A program made the position numbers and the translations under genes. From Streptomyces sp. NBC_01216 (lineage in GTDB: Bacteria > Actinomycetota > Actinomycetes > Streptomycetales > Streptomycetaceae): a DNA stretch of 64,000 nucleotides. The stretch spans positions 6,944,001 to 7,008,000 of the forward strand of contig NZ_CP108677.1 in the NCBI RefSeq assembly GCF_035994945.1, in the 5' to 3' direction. Below, piece by piece: positions 25,677-33,751 of the stretch. The notes under the pieces are model-generated. The model searched no databases. It worked only from the letters and a program-made list of their open reading frames with translations, and was not told the origin of the DNA. How positions within the stretch are numbered: position 1 is the first letter of the stretch; every line of letters begins with the position of its first letter.

Positions 25677-27153
25677 CTACCGGGGCTGTTCAGGGGCGTT
25701 CGTGAGGGCTACGCGGCGGCGGGGACCAGCTCGGGGGGCGTGCTCGGCGAGCCGTGCCGCGCTGCCCGGTGCCGGGGGCGCGTCGTTGCGGGTCTCGGCT
25801 TCCTGGTCCGCCACGGTGGCGATAGCGGCTTCCGCGGCGGGGTCCAGCTCTCCGCGCATGGTGAAGTCCACGCGGCGCGTGTCCAGCTTCCGCCACCCGC
25901 CACGGGTGCCGCGCCGTACGTCCAGCCGAACCCCGGCTTCAATGAGCACGGTTCGCCGGCCCGCAGTGTCCTTCTCCGCCCACTCGTCGGCGAACGTGCG
26001 GCCCGTGGGGGTCACGATGCGCTGTGCCTCGCGCTTCTCTCGGGTCTCAAGGTCGGCAATGCGTGCGTCCAGGGCATCCGCGCGTTCCTGCCATGCCTGC
26101 CGCGCGTGACGGGACTTCTGGCGTCCCTTCTGTTCCTGGTGCTCGTTGAACTCGGCGAGGGTGGCGCGCAACTCGGGTTCGGGGTCGTAGCCGGGAATCT
26201 CGACTACGTGTGTCGTCTGGACGGAGCCGACCAGCCGCAGGAACTCGGCGGTCACGTACTCGTCCGTCCAGTCCCCGCGGATGTTGGCGAGCGTCGCACT
26301 TGTCGCCCCGCGCGTGGCTGTTGCACTTGTACGTGGGGGCTTGGTTCTTCTTGCTGTCTTGCTTGTTCAGGTACATGCGGCCCCCGCAGTGCGCGCAGTG
26401 GATCACGCGCAACAGCAGTGCGTCCGTGTCGGACCGGTCCGCGTTGTTGATGCTGCGAGAGTCGAGAACCGCGCCGATCCGGTCGAACTCTTCGCGGGTC
26501 ATGATCGGCTGTTCCGTCTGCATGACCGGGTTGCCCTCGGCGTCCCGGACGGGCTTGCCGTTGTGCATCTTCCAGCCGATGAGCGAGGGGTTCCGGAGCA
26601 TCCGCGTAATGACCGCGGGGTTCCAGAGGAACGCGTCTTTGGTGTTGCCCTTGACTCCGCCGGTCCGGCCCCCGGTCTTGCGACCGTTCTTCACTGCCCA
26701 GTGATCGCGCGGGCTCGGCACCTGGTCCACGTTGAGCCCGATAGCGATAGCGGAAACGGTCTTGCCTTCCAGCAACTCACGAACGATGCGCTCAATGACC
26801 TTGACGGCATCCGGGTCCGGTACGAGCGTCCAGCCCACTCCGCCGTGTTCCTTGGGCATGGGGGCGGGCATGTAGCCGTACGGGGGACGACCGCCACCGC
26901 GCCACCGAAGGGGCATCTTGCGGATTGCCGCCATGGCACCGGTTACCCGGTCCTTGATGCTCTGTGCCTCCACCTGCGCGGCAAAGGCAAGCATCATCAT
27001 CATGAGTTCGGACGTGGGGTCCATGGGGTTGCGGAAGTCGAACGTGAGGCGACCCCCGCCGATGCCCTCGGCAAAGACGAGCATCTTTCGATGAGCCTTT
27101 GCCCACTTGGCTAGTACTCCAGTTGTAGATCGCGATCTTCATGTCCGGTCGAC

Positions 27154-27306
27154 TTAGCATTGATAGTGGCTGGCCTGAGATCTGGCCTGGTGGCGGCATC
27201 GCCAGCGGGACCAGACGAAACGGTGGGCCGCGTCATGGACGGACTGGACGATGATGGTCATGAATACCGCTGGATTTCGTTGCAGGACTGCGGGATCAGG
27301 TCGGTG
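27154..27306 (-). pseudogene. Inverted remnant of an IS701 transposase 3' end
   Basis: On the minus strand VHDAAHRFVWSRWRCRHQAR followed by SQASHYQ matches VHDAAHRLDWSHWRRRHQAR and SQASHYQ at the end of the intact transposase. DNA similarity continues to the terminal repeat. Only about 50 codons survive and the tail differs (ends HYQC). It shows that the left end of the element derives from a second, related IS lying in reverse. Confidence 0.8.
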
Positions 27307-27537
27307 GGGCCGGCCACTGTGGGCGCTTCTCCCTACCCGCCTTCGACTCCATGAGTCATCCACCATGCCTGGCCTGACCTACTTTGACAGGGCATGGGGG
27401 TACACCTCCGAGTACAGGGGTCAATTCGCGCCACCAAGCTGACTTCCGGCCCTCTTCTCGAGAGTGATGGACTGGTGCCGCTCCGTGATGCGACGCTCTG
27501 GCCGGGTCGGTATTGCGCCGGCAAGCAAGGAGAGGCC

Positions 27538-27831
27538 ATGACTGAGACCACGCCCGACGCAAAAGGACCGGCCCCGGTTCAGCTCACACCTGAAACAGCG
27601 GTTCCGGCGCCGATCTCGGCTGACGAGGTCAAGCCCGAAGACGTGGGCACACTGTCGATCGAGTACCGCGACAGCAAGCCCGTGATCGTCGTTAGCGGAG
27701 GTAAGTACCTTCCGGCGGGGCTCATGGTCGTGAACGAGTCTGGGCCTGTTGCGATGTACAAGGCAGAGCTTGTCGCCGCGCGCGTGGCCACCTGGCCCAC
27801 GAATTTGATCGTTTTCGACAATTACCGGTGA
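27538..27831 (+). CDS. Hypothetical passenger gene inside the IS701 element
   Basis: A 97-residue protein with a strong ribosome site (AGGAGA, 6 bases before ATG). It has a proline- and glutamate-rich start (PAPVQLTPETAVPAPISADE) and a compact beta-like part (SIEYRDSKPVIVVSGGKYLP, MYKAELVAARVATWP). It ends 10 bases before the transposase start and reads the same way. No family was recognised. It lies between the transposon ends and so would move with the element. Confidence 0.6.
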   Translation: MTETTPDAKGPAPVQLTPETAVPAPISADEVKPEDVGTLSIEYRDSKPVIVVSGGKYLPAGLMVVNESGPVAMYKAELVAARVATWPTNLIVFDNYR

Positions 27832-27841
27832 TCATCGGTGT

Positions 27842-29155
27842 GTGAAGACAGAAGATCAGACGGTGGCCGCGGGTCACAGTATAGATCCTGCCCGTTGGCA
27901 GGAGGCGTTCGAGGCCCTGATGGGCCGTATTGCGGGACGGTTCGTCCGGGTGGAACCCCGGCGCCGGGCACGGGCGTTCGTGCTCGGGTTGTTGTCGGGC
28001 CTGCCGCGCAAGAACTGCTGGACGCTCGCCGAGCATGCTGGGGACGCGGCCCCGTACGGTCTGCAGCACCTGCTGTCGAGGGCCAGGTGGGACGCCGACG
28101 CGGTACGCGATGACATCCGCGGCTTCGTCGTTGAGTACCTGCACCACGAGGACGCGGTGCTGGTCGTGGACGAGACCGGCGACCTGAAGAAGGGCACCGG
28201 CACGGTGGGCGTGCAGCGCCAGTACACCGGCACCGCAGGCCGCATCGAGAACAGCCAGGTCGCCGTCTACCTCGCCTACTCAACCCCGCTCGGGCACGCG
28301 GCGATCGACCGGGAGCTGTATGTTCCGCGCTCCTGGACCGAGGACCCGGCCCGCTGCCGGGCCGCCGGGATACCCGACGCCGTCGGCTTTACCACGAAAC
28401 CCGCCCTCGCCGCCCGCATGATCGGCCGCGCCCTGGATGCCGGCGTTGCCGCATCCTGGGTGGCGGGCGATGAGGTCTACGGAGGCAACCCGCATCTGCG
28501 GACCGAGCTGGAGAGACGCGAGACCGGCTACGTGCTCGCCGTGGCCTGTGACCACCAGATCGCCACCCGAGCGGGCAAGCTCCGCGCCGACGCCCTGGTC
28601 AAGATGCTGCCGAAGCGGGCCTGGCAGAAACTCTCCGCTGGTGCCGGCGCCAAGGGGCACCGCTTCTACGACTGGGCCCTGGCCGACATCGCCGACGACC
28701 GGCCGGGCCACCGTCAGCTGCTCGTCCGCCGCAACCGGCGCACCCGTGAACTTGCCTTCTACCGCTGCTACTCGGCAATCCGGGTTCCGCTGTCCACTCT
28801 GGTGCGGGTCGCCGGGCGCAGATGGACGGTCGAGGAGACCTTCCAGTCCGGCAAGGGCCTGGCCGGACTGGACGAGCACCAGGTCAGACGCTGGACGTCC
28901 TGGCACCGCTGGGTCACCCTCGCGATGCTCGCCCACGCCTTCCTCACCGTCGTCCGCGCCGACGAACATGCCCGCCACTCGAAGCCGGACGGGCTGATAC
29001 CGCTCACCTGCAACGAGATCCAGCACCTGTTCACCGCGCTCGTCGTCCGGCCCGTCCACGACGCGGCTCACCGGCTCGACTGGTCCCACTGGCGACGCCG
29101 CCACCAGGCCCGATCCCAGGCCAGCCACTATCAGCGACAAGCCGCCCAGACATGA
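27842..29155 (+). CDS. IS701-family transposase
   Basis: A 437-residue DDE transposase from the GTG at 27842. The N-terminal region is helical (WQEAFEALMGRIAGRFVRVE, LLSGLPRKNCWTLAEHAG). Catalytic residues fit VLVVDETGDLKKG (first Asp), ASWVAGDEVYGGN (second Asp) and RWTVEETFQSGKGLAGLDEH (Glu), the Y-(2)-R-(3)-E-(6)-K-like block of the IS4/IS701 group. The C-terminus ends HYQRQAAQT just before the right inverted repeat. The gene looks intact. Confidence 0.92.
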   Translation: MKTEDQTVAAGHSIDPARWQEAFEALMGRIAGRFVRVEPRRRARAFVLGLLSGLPRKNCWTLAEHAGDAAPYGLQHLLSRARWDADAVRDDIRGFVVEYLHHEDAVLVVDETGDLKKGTGTVGVQRQYTGTAGRIENSQVAVYLAYSTPLGHAAIDRELYVPRSWTEDPARCRAAGIPDAVGFTTKPALAARMIGRALDAGVAASWVAGDEVYGGNPHLRTELERRETGYVLAVACDHQIATRAGKLRADALVKMLPKRAWQKLSAGAGAKGHRFYDWALADIADDRPGHRQLLVRRNRRTRELAFYRCYSAIRVPLSTLVRVAGRRWTVEETFQSGKGLAGLDEHQVRRWTSWHRWVTLAMLAHAFLTVVRADEHARHSKPDGLIPLTCNEIQHLFTALVVRPVHDAAHRLDWSHWRRRHQARSQASHYQRQAAQT

Positions 29156-29600
29156 AGATCGCGATCTACAACTGGAGTACTAGGTCGTGCATGTCGCCCA
29201 TGGACCGGATGGCACGGTCAAAGCGCCACCACACCAACACGTCAAACTCGTCCGGACGGGCGAGCCACGACCCGAGGGCGGGACGGTCGAACGGGGAAAT
29301 CTTGCTCGCGGACACGTCAAGGTCCACGGCTTCGCGGAGCCCGTCACCCTCGCCAAAGTCGATGTTGAGCGCTGCCGCGGCTATGTCGTCTGCCTCGCGC
29401 TGCCGCTCGGGGCTGGTGGTCTCGTCGGTGAGCACGGAGAGCCGGACGCACCGCACACCCCGAAGGGTCTCGGTGTAGACCGTGCCCCCGAGCGGGTTCC
29501 TTGGGGTGCTAGTCGTCATCCCCTGTGTAGGGACGGACGGGTTCCCGTTACCAGGCTTGACCAGGACCGATGCCACCATGCCGACACTCCAAAACCGCTA

Positions 29601-29640
29601 GAACGGAGTGTTGGGAGACCCCGACGGTCACGAGTTCTGT
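29601..29640. other. attR of the island
   Basis: Island arm GAACGGAGTGTTGGGA, core GACCCC (29617-29622), chromosomal arm GACGGTCACGAGTTCTGT, which continues the VOC gene. Together with attL it reconstructs palindromic attP (GTGTTGGG-AGAC-CCCAACAC). Confidence 0.8.
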
Positions 29641-29658
29641 GTGCTGACCCCCCGATAA
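29617..29658 (+). pseudogene. VOC-family gene, displaced 3' end
   Basis: Fourteen codons, DPDGHEFCVLTPR and TAA, in the same frame as the 5' part at 15497-15820. The glutamate in HEFC is the usual metal ligand of VOC proteins. The fragment is non-functional where it stands. Confidence 0.85.
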
Positions 29659-29884
29659 GCCCGCACCTCGGCCTCCGTCGCGGTGGAGACCGCGTTGACG
29701 AGGGCGGCGTGGTGAGGGCCACCGGCAGCGCGACGACGATGTCGATCGTGCCGGGGCCGCCCGTCGCGGGGGCGGGTTCCCCGGCCACCGCGGCCCCTCC
29801 GCGGACCCAGATGCCGGCGGTCGCGACGACTTCGGCGCCGTCGTCACATGTGATCGCGTGCCGGCATACGTCGGCGGCCGTCAT
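29628..29884 (-). pseudogene. Adenosylcobinamide amidohydrolase (CbiZ)-like remnant
   Basis: The minus strand from 29884 reads MTAADVCRHAITCDDGAEVV, ATAGIWVRGGAAVAGE and PGTIDIVVALPVALTT, then after a one-base frame change AALVNAVSTATEAEVRAY. 'PGTxxIVxxLPVxL' and 'ALVNAVxTATEAK' are hallmarks of CbiZ, which cleaves cobinamide for B12 salvage. Both the N-terminal half and the end ('GTATDAVCVA' in the family) are missing, so it is a fragment. It overlaps the VOC tail on the other strand. Confidence 0.6.
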
Positions 29885-30038
29885 CAGTCCGGTTCCGGTG
29901 CCTCGTGCCCCCGCTGCCCGGGGGCGGCGCGGGGTGACGGGACAGCGGGGGAAGGGCCGGGCTCCAGAGGCGAGGTCGGTGATCAGTCGATGGTACGCGC
30001 GCTCCCGCGGCCCGCCCCCTGTCCCCGCTCCGCCGGCC

Positions 30039-30512
30039 TCAGGCTCCGTCCGCGGCGGCGATCAGCGCCGCCACGTCCAGCTTCCCCATGCCGAGCATGG
30101 CCTGCATCGCACGCTGGGCGCGTGCCGGGTCCGGGTCGGCGAGCAGGTCCTCCAGCACGGCCGGTACCACCTGCCAGCTCACGCCGAACTTGTCCTTGAC
30201 CCAGCCGCACGGTCCGGGCTGCCCGCCCTCGGACAGCCTGGCCCAGTAGGCGTCGACCTCCTCCTGGTCCGCGCAGCCGACGAGGAACGACACGGCCTCG
30301 TCGATGGAGAACTCGGGACCGCCGTTGAGGGCGGTGAACGGGGTGCCGTCCAGTACGAAGTCGACGGTCAGCACAGTTCCGGCCGGGCGTGGTCCCGCCT
30401 CGCCGTAGAAGGACACCTTCCTGATCTCCGAGCGGGGGAAGACCGAGCAGTAGAATTCGGCGGCCTCCTTGCCCTGCGTGTCGAACCAGAGGGTGGGGGT
30501 GATCCGGGGCAT
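30039..30512 (-). CDS. VOC-family protein of the PhnB type
   Basis: A 157-residue protein from the ATG at 30512 with CAGGAGG upstream. It shows the PhnB / '3-demethylubiquinone methyltransferase-like' pattern: ITPTLWFDTQGKEAAEFYCS, VLDGTPFTALNGGPEFSIDE, LSEGGQPGPCGWVKDKFGVS and WQVVPAVLEDLLAD. It is a small dimeric metal-fold protein with no assigned reaction. It is read alone on the minus strand after the SDR gene. Confidence 0.88.
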   Translation of the reverse strand: MPRITPTLWFDTQGKEAAEFYCSVFPRSEIRKVSFYGEAGPRPAGTVLTVDFVLDGTPFTALNGGPEFSIDEAVSFLVGCADQEEVDAYWARLSEGGQPGPCGWVKDKFGVSWQVVPAVLEDLLADPDPARAQRAMQAMLGMGKLDVAALIAAADGA

Positions 30513-30692
30513 GCCGTCCTCCTGAAGGTCGTCGAAAAGCGCCGGGCCGTGGCGCCTCCTCATCCGTACAGACCGCCCGGCAGCCCGGGACTCATCGGTC
30601 CTCGCGGTCCGGATCGGCGGCCCTCTCGCGGGGCAGGGGGGAACACGACGGGGCGGGCGAAGCCGGGGCGAGGGGACGCACCGGACACCGGG

Positions 30693-31511
30693 TCAGGTGC
30701 GCGGAACCCGTGGCTCGATGCGGAAGTCGAAGGCGAGCGTGCCCGGGTCGAGGGTCGTCGCGCCTCCGTCGACCGTGAGTACGGCCCCGTTGACGAAGGA
30801 AGCGGCGGGTGACAACAGCCAGGCCACGGCCTCGGCGACCTCGCGCGGCTCGCCGGGACGTCCAGCGGGCAGGACCCGCGTGACCTCCTCGTAGGCCACC
30901 TCGACACCGTCGTCTCCCAGGCCCGCGTCCTCGGCGAACCGGTTCATCCGGCGGTCCGCCATGTCGGTGCGTACCCAACTCGGGCACACCGTGTTCGCGC
31001 GCAGCCCCGCGGGGCCGTAGTCGACCGTGAGCGAGCGGCAGAGCTGGAGGAGCGCCGCCTTGGAGGTGGTGTAGGCGGCGCTGCCCGCACCGTTGCGCAG
31101 CGCGGCCACCGAGGCGACCGCGACCACGGCGCCGCGTGCGTCGAGCAGGTGGGGCAGCGCGGCGCGCAGCAGATGGAACGGGCCGGTGAGATTGGTCCGC
31201 ATGACGGTCTCCCAGTCCTCGAGCGTCACGTCGCCGACGCTTCCGCCGCGCCCGATGCCGGCGTTGAGGACGAGACCGTCGAGGCGGCCGTAGGTGGTGA
31301 CGGCCGTCTCGACAAGCGCGCGGACCGCGTCGGGGTCACCGATGTCGGACGGTACGGCCAGTGCTCCTGTCTCCTCCGCGACGAGTCTCAGTGGTTCGGG
31401 CCGGCGCCCCGAGACCACCACACGGTGTCCCGCGTCCCGCAGCAACCGGGCGGTCGCGGCTCCGATTCCCGTGCCGCCGCCGGTCACGAGGTACACCCGC
31501 TGGTCCGCCAT
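30693..31511 (-). CDS. Short-chain dehydrogenase/reductase
   Basis: A 272-residue NAD(P)-dependent oxidoreductase. The Rossmann motif is LVTGGGTGIGAATARLL, the structural motif LVLNAGIG, and the catalytic residues Ser in VASVAALRNGAG with YTTSK (Tyr-x-x-x-Lys). The C-terminus carries the usual SFVNGAVLTVDGG. RVVVSGRRPE after the second strand has an arginine pair that suggests NADP use. GGAGG lies eight bases before the start. A TetR-type palindrome at 31714 lies 200 bases upstream. Substrate unknown. Confidence 0.92.
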   Translation of the reverse strand: MADQRVYLVTGGGTGIGAATARLLRDAGHRVVVSGRRPEPLRLVAEETGALAVPSDIGDPDAVRALVETAVTTYGRLDGLVLNAGIGRGGSVGDVTLEDWETVMRTNLTGPFHLLRAALPHLLDARGAVVAVASVAALRNGAGSAAYTTSKAALLQLCRSLTVDYGPAGLRANTVCPSWVRTDMADRRMNRFAEDAGLGDDGVEVAYEEVTRVLPAGRPGEPREVAEAVAWLLSPAASFVNGAVLTVDGGATTLDPGTLAFDFRIEPRVPRT

Positions 31512-31832
31512 CGTCGAGCCTCCGTCGTGGATCGGTCGTCCGGATCGTCGTCCGCCGTACGGGCATGCGCCGGGGGCGTTCGCGCGGCTTCATGATCACA
31601 TGTCCGGTGGTCGCGGTCCGCGCGAACCTCCTCCACGGTGGGTCATCCGGTCCCGGAAGGACCGACGGCGGGTCGGTCCGGCCGGGGTGGCGCACGCGAC
31701 GAGAAGAAAGATGCTACCGACCGGTAGTGAAGAGGTCGCCTGGCGGTCATCATGTTGCGCGAGCATGACAACTCCTTCGGCTCGGTCCCCGGATCGCGCC
31801 GTCGACAGGTTTCACACCCCAGGAGACCCCCC
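31512..31832. other. Divergent intergenic region with TetR-type palindrome
   Basis: About 320 bases between the SDR and acid phosphatase genes, which diverge. The only clear element is the palindrome at 31714-31727. No gene was seen. Confidence 0.55.
31714..31727. promoter_or_regulatory. TetR-type operator candidate
   Basis: CTACCG-AC-CGGTAG, 6-base arms around a 2-base centre. 'TACCGACCGGTA' is a common TetR-family operator form in actinomycetes. It lies between two divergent genes, with AAGAAAG just before it and AGTGAAGAGG after. No TetR gene adjoins it. Confidence 0.5.
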
Positions 31833-32489
31833 ATGCACCCACGCCCCACGGCCTCACGCGCCGCCGCGGCACTCGCCGCGACCTTCGTCCTCATCGCGCT
31901 CCCCGTCACCTCGGCCGCCGCCGCGGAGCCGGTCCCGGCCCGTGCGCCCGCCGCGACCGCGCACGCCCTCTCGGCCACGGCCGGCGGTCAGGCGGTCGAC
32001 TACGCCGCCTGGCAGCGGGACGTCGCCGCCGTCGTCGCCGAGGCGCGCCCCTGGATCGAGGCGCGCACCGCGAACGCGGGCACCCGGAAGCAGGCCATCG
32101 TGCTCGACATCGACAACACGTCCCTGGAGACGCACTTCCACCCGTTCTGGCAACTGCCCACCCCGGCCGTCTCGTCCGTCCGTGACCTGGTCCGCTACGC
32201 CGACTCACGGGGCGTGGCCGTCTACTTCGTGACGGCCCGGCCGGGCATCATCCGCTCCCTCACGGACTGGAACCTGAAGAAGGCCGGTTATCCGGTCGAC
32301 GGGTTGTACGTCCGTGACCTTCCCGACCTGTTCGCCGAGGTCAGCGCCTACAAGACGGAGAAGCGCGCCGCGATCGAGGCCAAGGGCTACACGATCATCG
32401 CCAACATCGGCAACAACACCAGCGACCTCGTCGGCGGCCACGCTGAGCGTGCGTTCAAGCTCCCGGACTACGACGGCCGACTCGACTGA
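31833..32489 (+). CDS. Secreted HAD-family acid phosphatase (class B / DDDD type)
   Basis: A 218-residue exported phosphatase. The ATG at 31833 follows AGGAG and starts a signal peptide (AAAALAATFVLIALPVTSAA). The catalytic motif is AIVLDIDNTSLETHF, where the first Asp is the nucleophile. The second motif is AVYFVTARPGIIRS, and the closing motif NIGNNTSDLVGGHAERAFKL supplies the last acidic residues. This matches the plant vegetative storage / class IIIB acid phosphatase group common in Streptomyces. It probably releases phosphate outside the cell. Confidence 0.91.
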   Translation: MHPRPTASRAAAALAATFVLIALPVTSAAAAEPVPARAPAATAHALSATAGGQAVDYAAWQRDVAAVVAEARPWIEARTANAGTRKQAIVLDIDNTSLETHFHPFWQLPTPAVSSVRDLVRYADSRGVAVYFVTARPGIIRSLTDWNLKKAGYPVDGLYVRDLPDLFAEVSAYKTEKRAAIEAKGYTIIANIGNNTSDLVGGHAERAFKLPDYDGRLD

Positions 32490-32670
32490 CCGACTGGGCC
32501 GCCCCGAGAACGTGGCGGCGGGCGCGATCCCGGCCCCGTACCGTCCGCGGCGCCCGCACCGGCCCCCGTGTCCACGGTCGGGCGCACCCCGGGCCGGTGG
32601 GCGGGTGCCGACGGCCCGGCGGAAATCCGTGGCGGCGCCGATGCCCGGCGTGCGAGGCTTCACCCACCGA

Positions 32671-32743
32671 AGGGGTGTAGCTCAGAGGCCAGAGCGCCGG
32701 TCTCCAAAACCGGATGCCGCAGGTTCGACTCCTGTCACCCCTG
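32671..32743 (+). tRNA. tRNA-Trp (CCA)
   Basis: 73 bases. Acceptor AGGGGTG/CACCCCT with discriminator G, D arm with GG, anticodon stem CCGGT/ACCGG with loop CTCCAAA (anticodon CCA at 32704-32706), T arm GCAGG-TTCGACT-CCTGT. No CCA is encoded. It stands alone, not beside secE-nusG, which is the usual place of the Streptomyces tRNA-Trp gene. Confidence 0.97.
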
Positions 32744-33046
32744 CCGAGACCGTGCCGGACCCCCGCCCGTGGCGCCCTCACCGCGCCTCGGCCGGGAGTC
32801 CGGCACGGGCGGCGCGTCTGCCGTCCGTGCCTTCTGTCGTCCGAGGGAGCGGGGCCGCGCGACCCGGCGAGGCGTCGGGTGCCGCTCCCACCACGGTGAC
32901 ACCGACGGGCACCGCCCGCGGCGCTCGAGCCGTGCACGAACCGGCCCGACCTGGCGCGCCGGGTGAGCGGACCCGAAGGGGGCAGCGGAGGCGACGCCGC
33001 CGGTCCCGCCGCGGACATCGGACGCGGACATCGGACAGGGCTCCGG
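32744..33046. other. Intergenic region with a wide inverted repeat
   Basis: About 300 bases between tRNA-Trp and the convergent DUF1275 gene. GTGCCGGAC (32752-32760) pairs with GTCCGGCAC (32798-32806), 9 base pairs around a 37-base loop, and may end the tRNA transcript. Nothing else was recognised. Confidence 0.5.
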
Positions 33047-33751
33047 TCATCGACGCGTGCGGCCCGCCCCGTGCACGGCGGCCAGGAGCAGCACGACGAC
33101 CGCGACCGGCAGGAGGACGCCGGGTACCGGCCACCCCAGGTGGATGAGCGACGCACCCAGCAGCCCGCCGCCGAACATCGCCGCGAGTGATACCGCGCGT
33201 CGGTGCACGGAGGCGCTCCCGGTGCTCAGCGCGGGGTCGCGGCCGAGGACGGAACCGCTCAGCAGGGCCGTCATGCCACGCGTGACCACGGTTGTCGGCA
33301 TCTCGGGGATGTTGATCCGTAGCGCGGTCACGTTACGGATGCCCATGGCCAGGGCGAGGAGCCCGATGACGACGGCGTGACGAGCGGAAGGGGCGCCGTG
33401 CGAGGGGGCGAGTCCCCAGCCGACGAAGCCGGCGAGGGCGATGAGCAGCCCTTCGGTCACCAGCGCCGTCACGAACCACCGATGGCGGTGGGCGCCGAGC
33501 CGCGCGTCGATCCGGGCGGCGATCACCGCTCCCGCGGCGAACGTGCCGACCGACACGGCCGGGGCCAGGACCGACAGTCCGCCCACTCCCACCAGGCCGA
33601 AGGCGAGGAACAACAGGCTGCCCGTCTGGGCCGCGGTGAACACCGGTCCGAGCTGCAGTACCGACACGGCCTCCACCACGCCGGTCGTCAACGTCAGGAC
33701 GGCCATGAACGGAGCGAGGATGCGGATTCTCTGGTTCGCGTCCGTGTCCAT
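33047..33751 (-). CDS. DUF1275 (YoaK-like) membrane protein
   Basis: A 234-residue integral membrane protein with about six hydrophobic segments. The N-terminal FMAVLTLTTGVVEAVSVLQL, GPVFTAAQTGSLLFLAFGL and the later MGIRNVTALRINIPEMPTTV, VTRGMTALL are DUF1275 hallmarks. The start at 33751 has GGAGGAG upstream; longer in-frame extensions are low-complexity. Function unknown; related proteins are sometimes annotated as transporters. Confidence 0.88.
   Translation of the reverse strand: MDTDANQRIRILAPFMAVLTLTTGVVEAVSVLQLGPVFTAAQTGSLLFLAFGLVGVGGLSVLAPAVSVGTFAAGAVIAARIDARLGAHRHRWFVTALVTEGLLIALAGFVGWGLAPSHGAPSARHAVVIGLLALAMGIRNVTALRINIPEMPTTVVTRGMTALLSGSVLGRDPALSTGSASVHRRAVSLAAMFGGGLLGASLIHLGWPVPGVLLPVAVVVLLLAAVHGAGRTRR

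Larger units (their letters stand above)
27115..29179. mobile_element. IS701-family element with passenger gene
   Basis: 2065 bases with 31-base perfect inverted repeats starting TACTCCAGTTGTAGATCGCG, flanked by CTAG on both sides (27111-27114, 29180-29183), the 4-base YTAR-type duplication of the IS701 family. The right two thirds encode the transposase. The left end carries an inverted, degenerate copy of the transposase 3' end (27154-27306) and then a 97-codon gene. A plain IS701 element is about 1.4 kb, so this one has an unusual extra left part. Confidence 0.9.
25677..29579 (-). pseudogene. Large serine recombinase (integrase), broken by IS701 and a frameshift
   Basis: The start at 29579 has GGAG seven bases upstream. 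The first part has a resolvase domain (RLSVLTDETTSPERQREADD with catalytic Ser, then DVLVWWRFDRAIRS). At 29183 the frame meets an IS; removal of the IS and one CTAG gives GDMHDLAKWAKAHRK-MLVFAE without a gap. The recombinase domain follows (AVKNGRKTGGRTGG, PAVITRMLRNPSLIGWKMHN), then the zinc ribbon CAHCGGRMY and YKCNSHARGDKC. Near 26290 the frame shifts by one base: the continuation ANIRGDWTDEYVTAEFLRLV is in another frame. A coiled-coil segment (RADALDARIADLETREKREA) precedes the end. Both lesions make it inactive. Confidence 0.9.
15815..29622. mobile_element. Decayed serine-integrase island inserted in a VOC gene
   Basis: Both ends carry GACCCC (15815-15820 and 29617-29622). Removing everything between the two copies joins GTGGTGCTCGCC-GACCCC-GACGGTCACGAG and restores the VOC frame exactly. 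Joining the island ends gives GTGTTGGG-AGAC-CCCAACAC, an 8-base perfect palindrome around the crossover, as expected of attP for a large serine recombinase. That recombinase gene lies at the right end and reads inward. Cargo: CxxC protein, GntR, APH kinase, radical SAM and peptide, small overlapping genes, Scr1-type HTH/DUF397, two HNH nucleases, tRNA and tRNA-like genes, cold-shock-like protein. Two IS630 and one IS701 element are later insertions. No replication, transfer, capsid or terminase genes were seen. Confidence 0.9.

Noticed and set aside
15815..29622. Island as a complete prophage, because of HNH nucleases and tRNA genes
   Set aside because: No terminase, portal, capsid, tail, lysis or replication genes were found. 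Phage ancestry of one part is possible, but the evidence supports only a decayed integrative island.
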